A stretch of DNA of 64,000 nt. Origin: VRUE01 sp963697695 (lineage in GTDB: Bacteria > Actinomycetota > Thermoleophilia > Solirubrobacterales > 70-9). A model generated the notes under the pieces. The model was not told where the DNA came from. It searched no databases and was given only the letters and a program-made list of their open reading frames with translations. The stretch covers positions 1,116,001 through 1,180,000 of the forward strand of contig OY969094.1 in NCBI GenBank assembly GCA_963697695.1, given 5' to 3'. The position numbers were made by a program, and so were the translations under genes. Of this stretch, positions 8,574 to 16,409 are shown piece after piece (position 1 is the first letter of the stretch; each line of letters starts with the position of its first letter).

Positions 8574-8930
8574 GCGTTTCCGCGCGGCCGGGGCCGCTTA
8601 TTCGCGTTTCTCGCGGCCGAACGAAGGTGGACCGGGAGTCCCCGCGCAAGGCCTAAATCGACCTGTCTCGAAGCTCAGTGTCGCCCCAGACGTTGCCCCA
8701 GGGCTGTTTTGGAGGTTTCTGAAGACCCCCCAAAAAACGCGTAAACCCACTTTGTAAGCGGGTTTGGTCCTATAGCGGGGGCAGGATTCGAATCTGCGCC
8801 TTCGGGTTATGAGCCCGAACGGCAACCCCGCTGGACTACGCGGGGCACGGTTTCAAGCGGTTTCGGCGAGATCGAGATCGGCCGGGATCCACTGGGATCT
8901 GTGGGAGTTCTTGCCCCATTTCTTGCCCCC
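8574..8930. repeat. Attachment-like site A (leftmost): left arm, decayed tRNA core, right arm
   Basis: The left arm at 8574-8700 is homologous to 22666-22790 and ends with TCGCCCCA (8681) and TTGCCCCA (8693). The core at 8771-8816 copies the tRNA-fMet 3' half with one substitution and one missing base, and still carries both sides of the anticodon stem. The D-arm and 5' acceptor strand are absent, so it is not a functional tRNA. The right arm has TTGCCCCA at 8911 and TTGCCCCC at 8923. A different hairpin (8743-8765) replaces the usual CCCCGC terminator. Everything between glyA and the core appears to be the remnant of a further, deleted cassette. Confidence 0.75.
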
Positions 8931-8934
8931 AAGA

Positions 8935-9198
8935 TCACCGCGGATCACCGCCATAGGAGATAGAGCGATGGCGGATAGCGGCAACGCGAACGGTCTTTCC
9001 GCCATCGGTTAGCTGATAAAGAATCCGATAGGCCCCCACACGTAGCGAGTACAGGCCTCTGAGCTTCCCCCGAAGGGCATAACCGGCGAACGGATCGCGC
9101 TCAAGCAGGTCAAGAGCGTCTTCGATCGCATCGATCAGCGGCCAGCCCAGCTCAAGCAGGTCACGACGGGCTCGCCGGGCGAGAACGAGTCGCGCCAA
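8935..9198 (-). CDS. RelE/ParE family toxin
   Basis: An 87-residue toxin-like protein. It has VLARRARRDLLELGWPLIDAIEDALDLLERDP, then LRGKLRGLYSLRVGAYRILYQL and a C-terminal VRVAAIRHRSISY strand, matching the small RelE/ParE fold that cleaves ribosome-bound mRNA or poisons gyrase. The RxxxYRILY core is intact. The start is TTG at 9198, three bases after the antitoxin stop, so the two are co-translated. Its stop lies only 5 bp from the right arm of att site A, so the cassette boundary and gene end are almost fused. Confidence 0.85.
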   Translation of the reverse strand: MARLVLARRARRDLLELGWPLIDAIEDALDLLERDPFAGYALRGKLRGLYSLRVGAYRILYQLTDGGKTVRVAAIRHRSISYGGDPR

Positions 9199-9201
9199 CG
9201 A

Positions 9202-9489
9202 TCAGCTGGCAGTCGGCCGACGGTCGGCAAGCTCGTTGCGAAGCTCGGCGAGGGTGACGGCTTCGCCCCGCTCGAGCTCGGCAAGGCCCGCCTCCAGCGC
9301 GGAGAGTGCATCCGGATCGGAGAGAACCTCGGCGGTCTCCTCCAGCGCCTCGTACTCGTCGATCGGAACCAGAGCCGCAGCGGGCATCCCATTACGGGTC
9401 ACTAGCACGTGATCGCGGCGATCACTGACATCATCAAGCAGGCTGCTGAGGTTGCTTCGCAGCTCCCGAACTGGAACGGTCTTGGCCAT
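9202..9489 (-). CDS. Phd/YefM family antitoxin
   Basis: A 95-residue antitoxin. It opens with KTVPVRELRSNLSSLLDDV and HVLVTRNGMPAAALVPIDEYEALEE, the Phd/YefM DNA-binding fold; the acidic C-terminal half should wrap the toxin. The ATG at 9489 is preferred over upstream in-frame codons because it starts the conserved domain. Two TGTAC-type boxes lie 10-27 bp upstream. It is the first gene of the pair, as is usual for antitoxins. Confidence 0.88.
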   Translation of the reverse strand: MAKTVPVRELRSNLSSLLDDVSDRRDHVLVTRNGMPAAALVPIDEYEALEETAEVLSDPDALSALEAGLAELERGEAVTLAELRNELADRRPTAS

Positions 9490-9498
9490 GCGTCCCAG

Positions 9499-9516
9499 TG
9501 TACAAGATCGTGTACG
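9499..9516. promoter_or_regulatory. TGTACA-type operator of the Phd/YefM-ParE pair
   Basis: TGTACA at 9499-9504 and TGTACG at 9511-9516 are centred 12 bp apart just upstream of the antitoxin start. YefM-YoeB operators in enteric bacteria are known to use TGTACA cores with the same 12-bp spacing. The match is seen here; the function is inferred. Confidence 0.65.
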
Positions 9517-9561
9517 CATAGGCAGCGCTCAAGTCGGACGGCCTCCGGCTGCTGCCTTGTC

Positions 9562-11193
9562 TTACTTTCCGTCCGATAGCTGCTCAGCCACGAAGGCAGC
9601 CACTGGGGTCATCTCCCACCCCTCAAACCCATCAAATCGCCATCCCTCACTGGCTGCGCGACCCCCCACCTCAACCAGAGCCTGTGCCAACACTACGTCC
9701 CCGTTCTCGAAAAGTTCTCCTCGCAATCCTTGATCCGTAACGATTTGATCGACAATTGGCTGAATGCGTTCCTGTCTGAAGCGAGCGAAGTTGGGGTAAA
9801 AGACGCGTCCATCAGTGTCCTCAGTGGCGTCGATCGCAATGAGATTTGAGAGCAAATCAAACTGCGCCAAGTCCGTGAAGATCGCGTCATCGTCCGGCTG
9901 GACCCCATCGGGGCGGACACACTCCAGTCTTGCAACAACATTCCGGGCGAGACTCAAAAGACTCAACGAGACTTTCTGGCCACCATCTCGTTCCTCCTGA
10001 AGGTGGTCGGCTCGGGATGCCATCGTTAGCGCGTGTCGGAGCCAGTTTCTGTCGTAGCCGTCTTGGACCAAGGGCTTGGGCAATTGCAGGGTGAGAGTGC
10101 GAACTGCCTCCCAGCGCTCAAGTCGCGTCGCCAGCCCACCTAGAGCGAATACGCGCTCAATGACGGCCAACCAGACACGAGGACCGACCTCTTGGGGGTC
10201 GATGTGAGTCGAATACCCGAAGCGGCGGGCGTCCCCTTCTCCAAAAGCGAGCGCGTAGATTTTTACGAGAGCCTGAACAATCCGATCGAACCACTCGTAT
10301 TGCTCATGGATGAGAAGGGTTGCCGCCAGACACGTCAGTCGATCCAGAAGATCGGCTAGACCGCTCTCTAGGTCTTTTCCCTCGATAAGCGCTCGGGCGC
10401 GAGCTACGGCTTCGTTTAGCAAGTAGCTGAAGCCGACGGTATCGCCATCCCGCGCCAGGTCGAGAGTAACCCTTGCCAAATCGCCTGGATCAAGCTCAAG
10501 ATTCAGGTAATCCAAGGGGGGGCGCCCTCTGCTTTCTCCTGGGACAGGGGGCTGTTGCTCCTGATTAGCCACGACCGTCGTCTCTCCGATTTCGTCGAGT
10601 TCTACTTCTCGGCGACGAATGCCATGCTGCTCCTCCAACCACCGGGCTCTTGCCCCTTCTATACGCGTCTTGATCACTTCCTCGAAGCCTTGTCTGGTGA
10701 TCCGAACGCTGCGGGTGCCGTCCCTCCAGAAAACGTCTCCGTCGCGAAACGCGACTACCTCCTTCCCATTGTCGCGCGTGTACTTCCCATCGCTCTTGAA
10801 AAAGGTGCAGCCGTCTGGGCTGGGCAGAACACAAAGCAAGACAACCTTGTTACCAGCGAGGGTGAAGACCTGGGCTCGAAGATCAACTCCTTCTAGGTAG
10901 CGTTCGAGCTTCGGCGCCAGATTTGCCTCGTCAAAGCTGCGCTCATCTACATCGTCCATAGCGCCAGTTGGATTTCCTCGATCATCCACCCCAAGGACGA
11001 TGTAGCCTCCTTTAACGCGCATGGCCCCGACGTGCTTAGCAAGTCGAACTGCGCCGGCTTTCTCCCCAGGATCGAGTCGCGACTTGAAGTCGAGCTCGGG
11101 ATACTCCGCGCCAAGGCTCAGCAACTGAGCGACCTTCTCGCGATTGACGACACCATCAACGACGACTGGTGAGCGAATAGGCATCGATGCCAT
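9562..11193 (-). CDS. Schlafen AlbA_2 domain protein, putative defence effector
   Basis: A 543-residue protein. The N-terminal ~130 residues match the Schlafen AlbA_2 domain (formerly AAA_4): LGAEYPELDFKSRLD, then KHVGAMRVKGGYIVLGVDD followed by RGNPTG. AlbA_2 domains bind nucleic acid and often occur in anti-phage proteins, some with RNase activity. The remaining ~400 residues are mostly alpha-helical with no recognised motif. The ATG at 11193 is preferred over a TTG at 11241; no clear Shine-Dalgarno sequence is visible. It lies on the same strand as the toxin-antitoxin pair, 72 bp from the antitoxin start region, and may be separately transcribed. Confidence 0.75.
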   Translation of the reverse strand: MASMPIRSPVVVDGVVNREKVAQLLSLGAEYPELDFKSRLDPGEKAGAVRLAKHVGAMRVKGGYIVLGVDDRGNPTGAMDDVDERSFDEANLAPKLERYLEGVDLRAQVFTLAGNKVVLLCVLPSPDGCTFFKSDGKYTRDNGKEVVAFRDGDVFWRDGTRSVRITRQGFEEVIKTRIEGARARWLEEQHGIRRREVELDEIGETTVVANQEQQPPVPGESRGRPPLDYLNLELDPGDLARVTLDLARDGDTVGFSYLLNEAVARARALIEGKDLESGLADLLDRLTCLAATLLIHEQYEWFDRIVQALVKIYALAFGEGDARRFGYSTHIDPQEVGPRVWLAVIERVFALGGLATRLERWEAVRTLTLQLPKPLVQDGYDRNWLRHALTMASRADHLQEERDGGQKVSLSLLSLARNVVARLECVRPDGVQPDDDAIFTDLAQFDLLSNLIAIDATEDTDGRVFYPNFARFRQERIQPIVDQIVTDQGLRGELFENGDVVLAQALVEVGGRAASEGWRFDGFEGWEMTPVAAFVAEQLSDGK

Positions 11194-11274
11194 GACGGAC
11201 GATGCTAGTACTGCGCCAAAGGCGATTGGATTTGGACTCAAAAGGGTCTGAAGCGGCCTCTCTCAGCCCTCACC

Positions 11275-11400
11275 TTGCTCCAGCGGTTGCCCCAGGCCGA
11301 TTTGCCCCCTTTGCCTGCGATCTTATACCCTGCAAATGCGGGCTTTCATCCTATAGCGGGGGAACGATTCGGCTCCTATAGCGACCTGATCGTGCCCATT
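11275..11400. repeat. Attachment-like site A' (truncated core)
   Basis: The left arm has TTGCTCCA at 11275 and TTGCCCCA at 11287, followed by a degenerate CCCTGC/GCGGG hairpin. The core starts at 11352 (TATAGCGGGGG) but loses similarity after ~20 bp, and a second fragment, CCTATAGCGACC, begins at 11375. No right arm follows. It looks like a broken junction between cassettes I and II. Confidence 0.6.
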
Positions 11401-11461
11401 GATTGGGCGGCAGACCTGGCTCTACCGGCAAGGCGGCGACGGCTGGGCTAGGCTCGCCTAC

Positions 11462-11884
11462 ATGGGACTACTCAGACGAGTTCTCGGACTCGACAACAGC
11501 TCGACTCCGGTTGAAAGTGAGGACTACTGGGCGAAATATGACGGCACCCGAAAGCTCTCCGTTGTCGGCGAGTCCAACTACCAGGAGGCGCTTATGCGAG
11601 TCAGCGGAGCGCCTGCCGGCAGGGAGCATCGCCACGACTGCACGGCTCTACTTGTGCTGGAGCCCGACAATCCCCATGACCCGAAGGCCGTGATGGTGCA
11701 GGTCGATGGAGAATGCGTCGGCTACCTGTCTCGACATAACGCGCGTCGGTTTGGGCCAAAGGTTCAGAAAATGATCGGAGCTGGAGAACCGCCGCTTTGC
11801 ATGGCGTTCATCGGTCGAGGTCCAGATCATCCGAACCTCGGCATCTCACTGCGGATCCCCTATGACGGTTCGCTGTTGAGCTAG
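11462..11884 (+). CDS. HIRAN domain protein
   Basis: A 140-residue protein whose central part matches the HIRAN fold: LSVVGESNYQEALMRV, LVLEPDNPHDPKAVMVQVDG, then VGYLSRHNARRFGP. In HLTF the HIRAN domain binds single-stranded 3' DNA ends. In bacteria it often travels with nucleases or helicases in mobile regions. The ATG at 11462 is chosen; reading is open upstream to 11399. It is followed 27 bp later by the HNH-domain gene, and the two probably act together as a DNA-sensing plus cleaving pair (inference). Confidence 0.75.
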   Translation: MGLLRRVLGLDNSSTPVESEDYWAKYDGTRKLSVVGESNYQEALMRVSGAPAGREHRHDCTALLVLEPDNPHDPKAVMVQVDGECVGYLSRHNARRFGPKVQKMIGAGEPPLCMAFIGRGPDHPNLGISLRIPYDGSLLS

Positions 11885-11911
11885 GTGATTCGTCGCCCGG
11901 TGGGATAACTG

Positions 11912-13378
11912 GTGATCGCTCAGCGAACGCGAAAGATCCTTTGGACCAGAGCGGCCGATCGTTGCGCCATCTGTCGATGCAAGCTGACTAAGGATCCGCG
12001 CCACAGCGCGGACCGCGAGGCTGTCCTTGGCGCGGAGTGCCACATCATCGCTCGCCGCAAAGGCGGGCCCAGAAGCGGCGTAATCAAACCGCGAGAACTA
12101 GACGACTACCGAAACTTGATTCTCCTCTGCCCAACCCACCATAAGGAGGTGGACGATCAGCCGAATGAGTACACGATCGAGGCGCTGCGGGAGATTAAGC
12201 GCAAGCACGAGGAGTGGGTTGACGAAACGCTGGAGTGGCGCCCGGGTCTGCCCGACTCTCTCTGGGCGAGACTAAAGGAGGAGGCGGAAGAGCTTCTACT
12301 AGCCCGAGCCGAGGAAGTAGACAGCGACGTCGGCGAGCTGTTGGAGCGCCTGGGCATCTTCGCGTTGATAACCGCCGACTTGCTCGGAGCTCCTGAGCTG
12401 GTGTTCTTCGTGCGCGGACAGGGCGCCGGAGTATCTCTCGCGTTCAAATCCGACGCCGATTCGGTTTTCTTTGCTCACGCAGAGTTCGATGGATTCGAGG
12501 CGGGTTTTTCTGCGTTCGACCAAGCGCCAGCAATCGAGGACCACACCGACGAGGTACGAGCCCTGCATGACGGGGCTTCAGAAGACGACACTGGCGAGGA
12601 GGAAGAGGGGCAGATCTTCACCCTCGCCGCTTCCACGCTCATGCAAATCGCCGAGAGAATCGAGAGTGGGGACGCGGTCTTCTACATCCGAGATACCCCT
12701 CCCAGCGACACCCCGCAACTTGCTTTCCGGGTCGAGGAAGGGGATGTGCTCTTCGCCGCAGGTCCGGCAGAGACTTTTGATGAAGCTCACGAAGATTTCG
12801 CTGCTACTGACTTCGTCGATATCACGGAGACCGTCCGGGTGAAGATGTTCCTCGACACCTGCGAGCACGCGATGGAGAACGAAGACGAGGATGCAATACA
12901 GGCTTTCCTCGCCAACCAATTTGCGATCAACGTCCTCGAGGTTCTTGAGAGGAGCGCTGCAAACCCCACGAAGATCGAAAAATCGATCTTCGCCGAACTC
13001 TTGCGGAACCGCTTCTATGAGGCGCTGCTGATGTTGAGAGCGGCCCACCGTCCTTCAGATGACCCTGAGATCAGGGCCTGGATGGAAGAAAACATGGATC
13101 CCCAACCCCCCGACGGGTTGAGCGCTGCCCTACCCACAGCCTGCAGAGCGGCGGTTCGGGAATTTGCGGATGAGATGGACTTGGACGAGGATTCCTTGGC
13201 GAAGCTCGAAGACGAAGCCCTCAACTCGCTTCACGAGTCGATCTCACTCGTTTATGAATTCGATGAGAACGAGGAGGCGCAAGAGCCACTAGCCATCTTG
13301 CTCCTCGAACGGCTTGAGTGGTGGCGAAATCCCGAAGCACGAGAGGAGATCGTCGAGATGGCCCATCGAGGGACATAG
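11912..13378 (+). CDS. HNH endonuclease with large uncharacterised C-terminal region
   Basis: A 488-residue protein starting with GTG at 11912. The first ~95 residues hold an HNH nuclease: CAICRCKLTKDP (zinc Cys pair), ECHIIARRKGG, and NLILLCPTHHKEVDDQP with the catalytic His/Asn set and the final His ligand. The remaining ~390 residues are very acidic (EDDTGEEEEGQ, EEGDVLFAAGPAETFDEAHEDF) and alpha/beta-rich, with no family recognised. An N-terminal nuclease joined to a long sensor-like region is a layout seen in anti-phage proteins. It is probably co-transcribed with the HIRAN gene. Confidence 0.75.
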   Translation: MIAQRTRKILWTRAADRCAICRCKLTKDPRHSADREAVLGAECHIIARRKGGPRSGVIKPRELDDYRNLILLCPTHHKEVDDQPNEYTIEALREIKRKHEEWVDETLEWRPGLPDSLWARLKEEAEELLLARAEEVDSDVGELLERLGIFALITADLLGAPELVFFVRGQGAGVSLAFKSDADSVFFAHAEFDGFEAGFSAFDQAPAIEDHTDEVRALHDGASEDDTGEEEEGQIFTLAASTLMQIAERIESGDAVFYIRDTPPSDTPQLAFRVEEGDVLFAAGPAETFDEAHEDFAATDFVDITETVRVKMFLDTCEHAMENEDEDAIQAFLANQFAINVLEVLERSAANPTKIEKSIFAELLRNRFYEALLMLRAAHRPSDDPEIRAWMEENMDPQPPDGLSAALPTACRAAVREFADEMDLDEDSLAKLEDEALNSLHESISLVYEFDENEEAQEPLAILLLERLEWWRNPEAREEIVEMAHRGT

Positions 13379-13446
13379 ACCTCAACTACAAGCCCGAGAT
13401 AGCGAAGCAATTTGTTCCAGCGACGATGGAAAGTCGCTAATAGAGC

Positions 13447-13608
<162 letters not shown>

Positions 13609-13621
13609 GCGAAAGCCGCTG

Positions 13622-13637
13622 GTATACCTGGGTATAC
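13622..13637. promoter_or_regulatory. GTATAC repeats, probable VapB operator
   Basis: Two perfect GTATAC hexamer palindromes at 13622-13627 and 13632-13637, 10 bp centre to centre, lie just before the antitoxin ATG at 13645. One-turn spacing suits side-by-side binding of ribbon-helix-helix dimers. No Shine-Dalgarno sequence fits between, so the transcript may be leaderless. Confidence 0.6.
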
Positions 13638-13644
13638 TTTCCGC

Positions 13645-13872
13645 ATGGCAAAGGTCATGGTCTCCCTTCCCGACGATCTCCTCGCCGAGGTGGACGCCGA
13701 GGCGCGCCGTGGCGGCACGACCCGCAGCGCTGTCATGCGGGATTTCGCCGACGCGGCCCTGCGCCGCCGCCGTGAGGGCCGGGCAGCAGCGATGCGATCG
13801 TTGCTCAACGACGCCTCGCCCCATGGCGGCCGCGCCGCGGAGCAGGTGAAGGCAACGCGGCCCGGTTCGTGA
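13645..13872 (+). CDS. VapB-type ribbon-helix-helix antitoxin
   Basis: A 75-residue protein. AKVMVSLPDDLLAEVDAEAR followed by GGTTRSAVMRDFADAAL is a typical ribbon-helix-helix (CopG/MetJ-like) domain, and the charged C-terminal tail should bind the toxin. The ATG at 13645 begins the ribbon strand. Its stop overlaps the start of the PIN-domain toxin by four bases (GTGA), which is usual for VapBC pairs. It lies 36 bp after the right arm of site B. Confidence 0.85.
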   Translation: MAKVMVSLPDDLLAEVDAEARRGGTTRSAVMRDFADAALRRRREGRAAAMRSLLNDASPHGGRAAEQVKATRPGS

Positions 13873-14282
13873 CGACGCTGCTCCTCGACGCGAGCGTCCT
13901 ACTCGCGGCCTTTGATCCCGAGGACGATCATCACGACCCAGCTCGAGCCCTTCTGGAAGACGACCAGGCTACTCTCGCCACGCTTGATCTCGCCCGCTAT
14001 GAGGTCGCCAATGTCGCCGTGCGAGCGTGGCGCGCACCGAAGTCCGTGGCACCACTGCTCACCGCAATCGAGAGGCTCGCTAACGACGGCGGCGTCCTCA
14101 TATCCACGGACAGCCTCCTAGCGCGAGCGGCAGAGCTCGCCGAGCGTCACACGATCTCCGTCTACGACGCCGCCTACGCAGCCGCCGCCGGCGATGCCGG
14201 GCATCGCCTCGTTAGCTGCGACGAGCGTGATCTGGTCTCGAAGGGCCTCGCAATACTCCCTACGAATGCACGATCGACGTAA
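13869..14282 (+). CDS. VapC-type PIN-domain ribonuclease toxin
   Basis: A 137-residue PIN nuclease. The four acidic residues expected at the metal site are present: Asp7 (LLLDASVLLAAF), Glu45 (YEVANVAV), Asp100 (SVYDAAYAA) and Asp118 (SCDERDL). VapC toxins cut tRNA (often initiator tRNA-fMet) or rRNA. Such targeting would be notable beside a tRNA-fMet attachment site, but nothing in the sequence shows the target. The start is GTG, coupled to VapB. Confidence 0.88.
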   Translation: MTTLLLDASVLLAAFDPEDDHHDPARALLEDDQATLATLDLARYEVANVAVRAWRAPKSVAPLLTAIERLANDGGVLISTDSLLARAAELAERHTISVYDAAYAAAAGDAGHRLVSCDERDLVSKGLAILPTNARST

Positions 14283-14322
14283 GCACTGCTGATTAACCCG
14301 ATCGGCCCTACTTTCCCAGGCA

Positions 14323-15264
14323 TCAGCTCGAGCGAGGACGTGCGATGAAGATGATGAAAGCTGCCGCGGTGCTCACGACCAACTGAGCAAGATCTTCGTC
14401 GGCTTCCACTTGCCGATCCCCCAAACCATGTGAGCTGCCCTGCTGGCCTCTGACAGCCGGCACTAGATTCATGAGCCGCACCAAGCTCTCCGCCGCTCCC
14501 TCGGCGTAGTTGGGGATCAACCCTTGTTTTCGCGCCTCCACAATGAGGGAGCTGGCAGTACCCCTCGACTGGCCCGTCGCAAGTTTGAGAACGCTCTCCA
14601 ACGCGGCGTTGGCATTCGTAATCGCGTCGCGCCACGCACCCGCTCGGTAGCACTCGAGAGCCCTACGGAACTCAGCATCGGCGTTCGCGTAGTCCGAATC
14701 GGCGAGCAAGGTCATCGCCGGCTCAACCGCGAGCTCGTGGGTCGCCGAGGAGTCGAAGCGAACCAACTCTCCCTCGCTCCAGCGATATCCGATTCCTTCC
14801 TCCTCGCAAATCTCGTTGAAGCGGTCGGTGATCGCGCGAATGTCGCTAGTGATGTCGCCCATAACCAGCCCAGCGGTAAGAAGCTCCGTCACCTTCTGGA
14901 CCGTTGCGTCCACCAAGTCGAGCACTTCGAAATCGGCGCAGCGATCGAGGTGGGCCGCGAGCTGTCGCCGCGGGTGACGGGCCTCGGATGAGGCGACGAG
15001 TCCCTCCGTAAGGCTCAGCGGAACGAGGATGCTGCGGCCATATGCCTCAGCCAAGTCAGCGCAGAACGAGCGCAGACTTTCGTCGATTGGATTCTGGACT
15101 TCGCCCATGGAGGTTCCCCATTCGCAGCGGTGCAACGCCTCGATGGACCACTCCTGAACGCGCGTACGAAAAGAGGCAGGGAACCGATTAGAACCAAGAG
15201 ACGCGTAGATCGGATCAGGAGGTTGCACAAACCCCTGCTTCCGCTGCCATAGCTTGATCGGCAT
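14323..15264 (-). CDS. Abi_C-like (STM4504/CBY_0614-type) putative abortive-infection protein
   Basis: A 313-residue protein. The C-terminal ~130 residues (ECYRAGAWRDAITNANAALESVLK, then VRGQQGSSHGLGDRQVEADE and LVVSTAAAFIIF) resemble the Abi_C-terminal domain of STM4504/CBY_0614-type proteins. The N-terminal part (KLWQRKQGF) matches the start of the same family. These are suspected RNA-targeting defence proteins, although catalysis is unproven. The ATG at 15264 is chosen over an upstream in-frame codon at 15288. It is convergent with VapC and divergent from the HEPN gene at 15372. Confidence 0.65.
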   Translation of the reverse strand: MPIKLWQRKQGFVQPPDPIYASLGSNRFPASFRTRVQEWSIEALHRCEWGTSMGEVQNPIDESLRSFCADLAEAYGRSILVPLSLTEGLVASSEARHPRRQLAAHLDRCADFEVLDLVDATVQKVTELLTAGLVMGDITSDIRAITDRFNEICEEEGIGYRWSEGELVRFDSSATHELAVEPAMTLLADSDYANADAEFRRALECYRAGAWRDAITNANAALESVLKLATGQSRGTASSLIVEARKQGLIPNYAEGAAESLVRLMNLVPAVRGQQGSSHGLGDRQVEADEDLAQLVVSTAAAFIIFIARPRSS

Positions 15265-15371
15265 GGACGTTGAGGATAAGCCCCCCACTACCGGCGCAAT
15301 TGCAACGGCCTACCCCGTGGTGTTCGTGGAGGCCAGTGCGAGCCTGAGGTGGGACCGCCGATAATGCGCCG

Positions 15372-16397
15372 ATGCCTCCTACCTTGCTCCGTTCAGCGGC
15401 CCTGATCGAAGGACTGCGTCTGGAGGATGCATTGCCAATAGGGGCACTCGTCGTCGCGCCGGTTCCCCATGAGGGCGGGTTCGCAGGACGCGAGCTGCGC
15501 CAGACCTTCAACAACTTGCTGGCTGCGCATGACTTCGTGTCCGAGTTCGATCAACCGGGTTGGGCCATGCAGCTCGCGACGCGCCGGCGGCTGGCGTTCG
15601 TGGCAACGCCGCCGGTAGAGGTCGAACAAGTTGTGCCCTCCTCGATGGAGGCAACTCGGACGCTCGCCCGCCTCGTGGACGCGCTGGCGCTTACGCACGG
15701 TGGCGCACCACGGATCTTCGCGGCCGCCAACGAGTTCAGCTCAGACGGCGGGGGGTCATGGCGCACGCTTGCCCTGATGGCTGGCAGCGGCACTCACCCA
15801 GGAAATATTCTCGAGCGGCTACTTCCGGATGGCGACTTGATTGGCGCAATCGAGCCCCGCGACATCTGGGCACGGGCCGAGGAAAACCCTCTCGTTGCCC
15901 TCTGGCTGTCGCTCTATCGCGGTATTTCGGCACAGAGCAGATGGGACGTTCGTGTACTCAGAGCATGTTCTCTTCTTGAGGCGATCGGACGAGAGCGAAT
16001 CGACCGCGATACCGCCCTCGTCGACGGGTCCGGCGAGGCCCTGCTTAATCACGACGGCAGCCAGGCCACCACGGGCCAGCTCCGCGGACTGATGTACATG
16101 TTGGTGCGCGATGCCCTTGACACCGTCCTCTCATCACCGCGCGCGCTTTTGACGCACGATTCGAGATCGCTCTGGGACGAGATCGGTGTTTGGGCAGATG
16201 TTCGCAACATGGTCGCCCACGAGGGCCAGTGGCTCCCCCCGGGGCTACCAAGCACTCTTGTAGGAGCGCAACGGCGGTCAGCCGCGGCCCTGGATTTTGC
16301 AGGCCGCGGAGATAGCTACGACGCTGGCGCCCGCCGCTATGCCGACGCGGTCATGGCCGGCGCCGAGACGGTGCTCCGAGCCATTTGCAGAACATGA
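15372..16397 (+). CDS. Uncharacterised protein with a HEPN-like RNase motif
   Basis: A 341-residue protein with no family I can name. The C-terminal half is helical and contains WADVRNMVAHEGQW, where Arg278 and His283 form the R-x4-H arrangement of HEPN ribonucleases. The N-terminal ~180 residues look alpha/beta and may be a sensor. It faces the ApeA-like gene, with stops 12 bp apart, so the two HEPN-type genes converge. The ATG at 15372 follows the last upstream gene by 107 bp. HEPN function is inferred from the motif and setting only. Confidence 0.55.
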   Translation: MPPTLLRSAALIEGLRLEDALPIGALVVAPVPHEGGFAGRELRQTFNNLLAAHDFVSEFDQPGWAMQLATRRRLAFVATPPVEVEQVVPSSMEATRTLARLVDALALTHGGAPRIFAAANEFSSDGGGSWRTLALMAGSGTHPGNILERLLPDGDLIGAIEPRDIWARAEENPLVALWLSLYRGISAQSRWDVRVLRACSLLEAIGRERIDRDTALVDGSGEALLNHDGSQATTGQLRGLMYMLVRDALDTVLSSPRALLTHDSRSLWDEIGVWADVRNMVAHEGQWLPPGLPSTLVGAQRRSAAALDFAGRGDSYDAGARRYADAVMAGAETVLRAICRT

Positions 16398-16409
16398 CGC
16401 CTGCATCCC

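Larger units (their letters stand above)
8771..11351. mobile_element. Cassette I: ParE/Phd toxin-antitoxin and AlbA_2 protein
   Basis: Bounded by core A on the left and the truncated core A' on the right, with a right arm at 8911-8930 and a left arm at 11275-11294. It holds three minus-strand genes. It follows the same order (core, right arm, cargo, left arm) as cassettes III, IV and V. Confidence 0.65.
11352..13446. mobile_element. Cassette II (degenerate ends): HIRAN and HNH proteins
   Basis: The segment lies between truncated core A' and core B. It has no TTGCCCCA right arm after A' and no left arm before B, so both ends are eroded. It holds two plus-strand genes that look lower in GC than the flanking housekeeping genes. 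Confidence 0.5.

Noticed and set aside
8771..8850. tRNA-Met gene on the minus strand
   Set aside because: Only the 3' half from the anticodon arm matches. The D-arm and a complementary 5' acceptor strand are missing, so it is an attachment-core copy. The same applies to 13447, 17955 and 21973.
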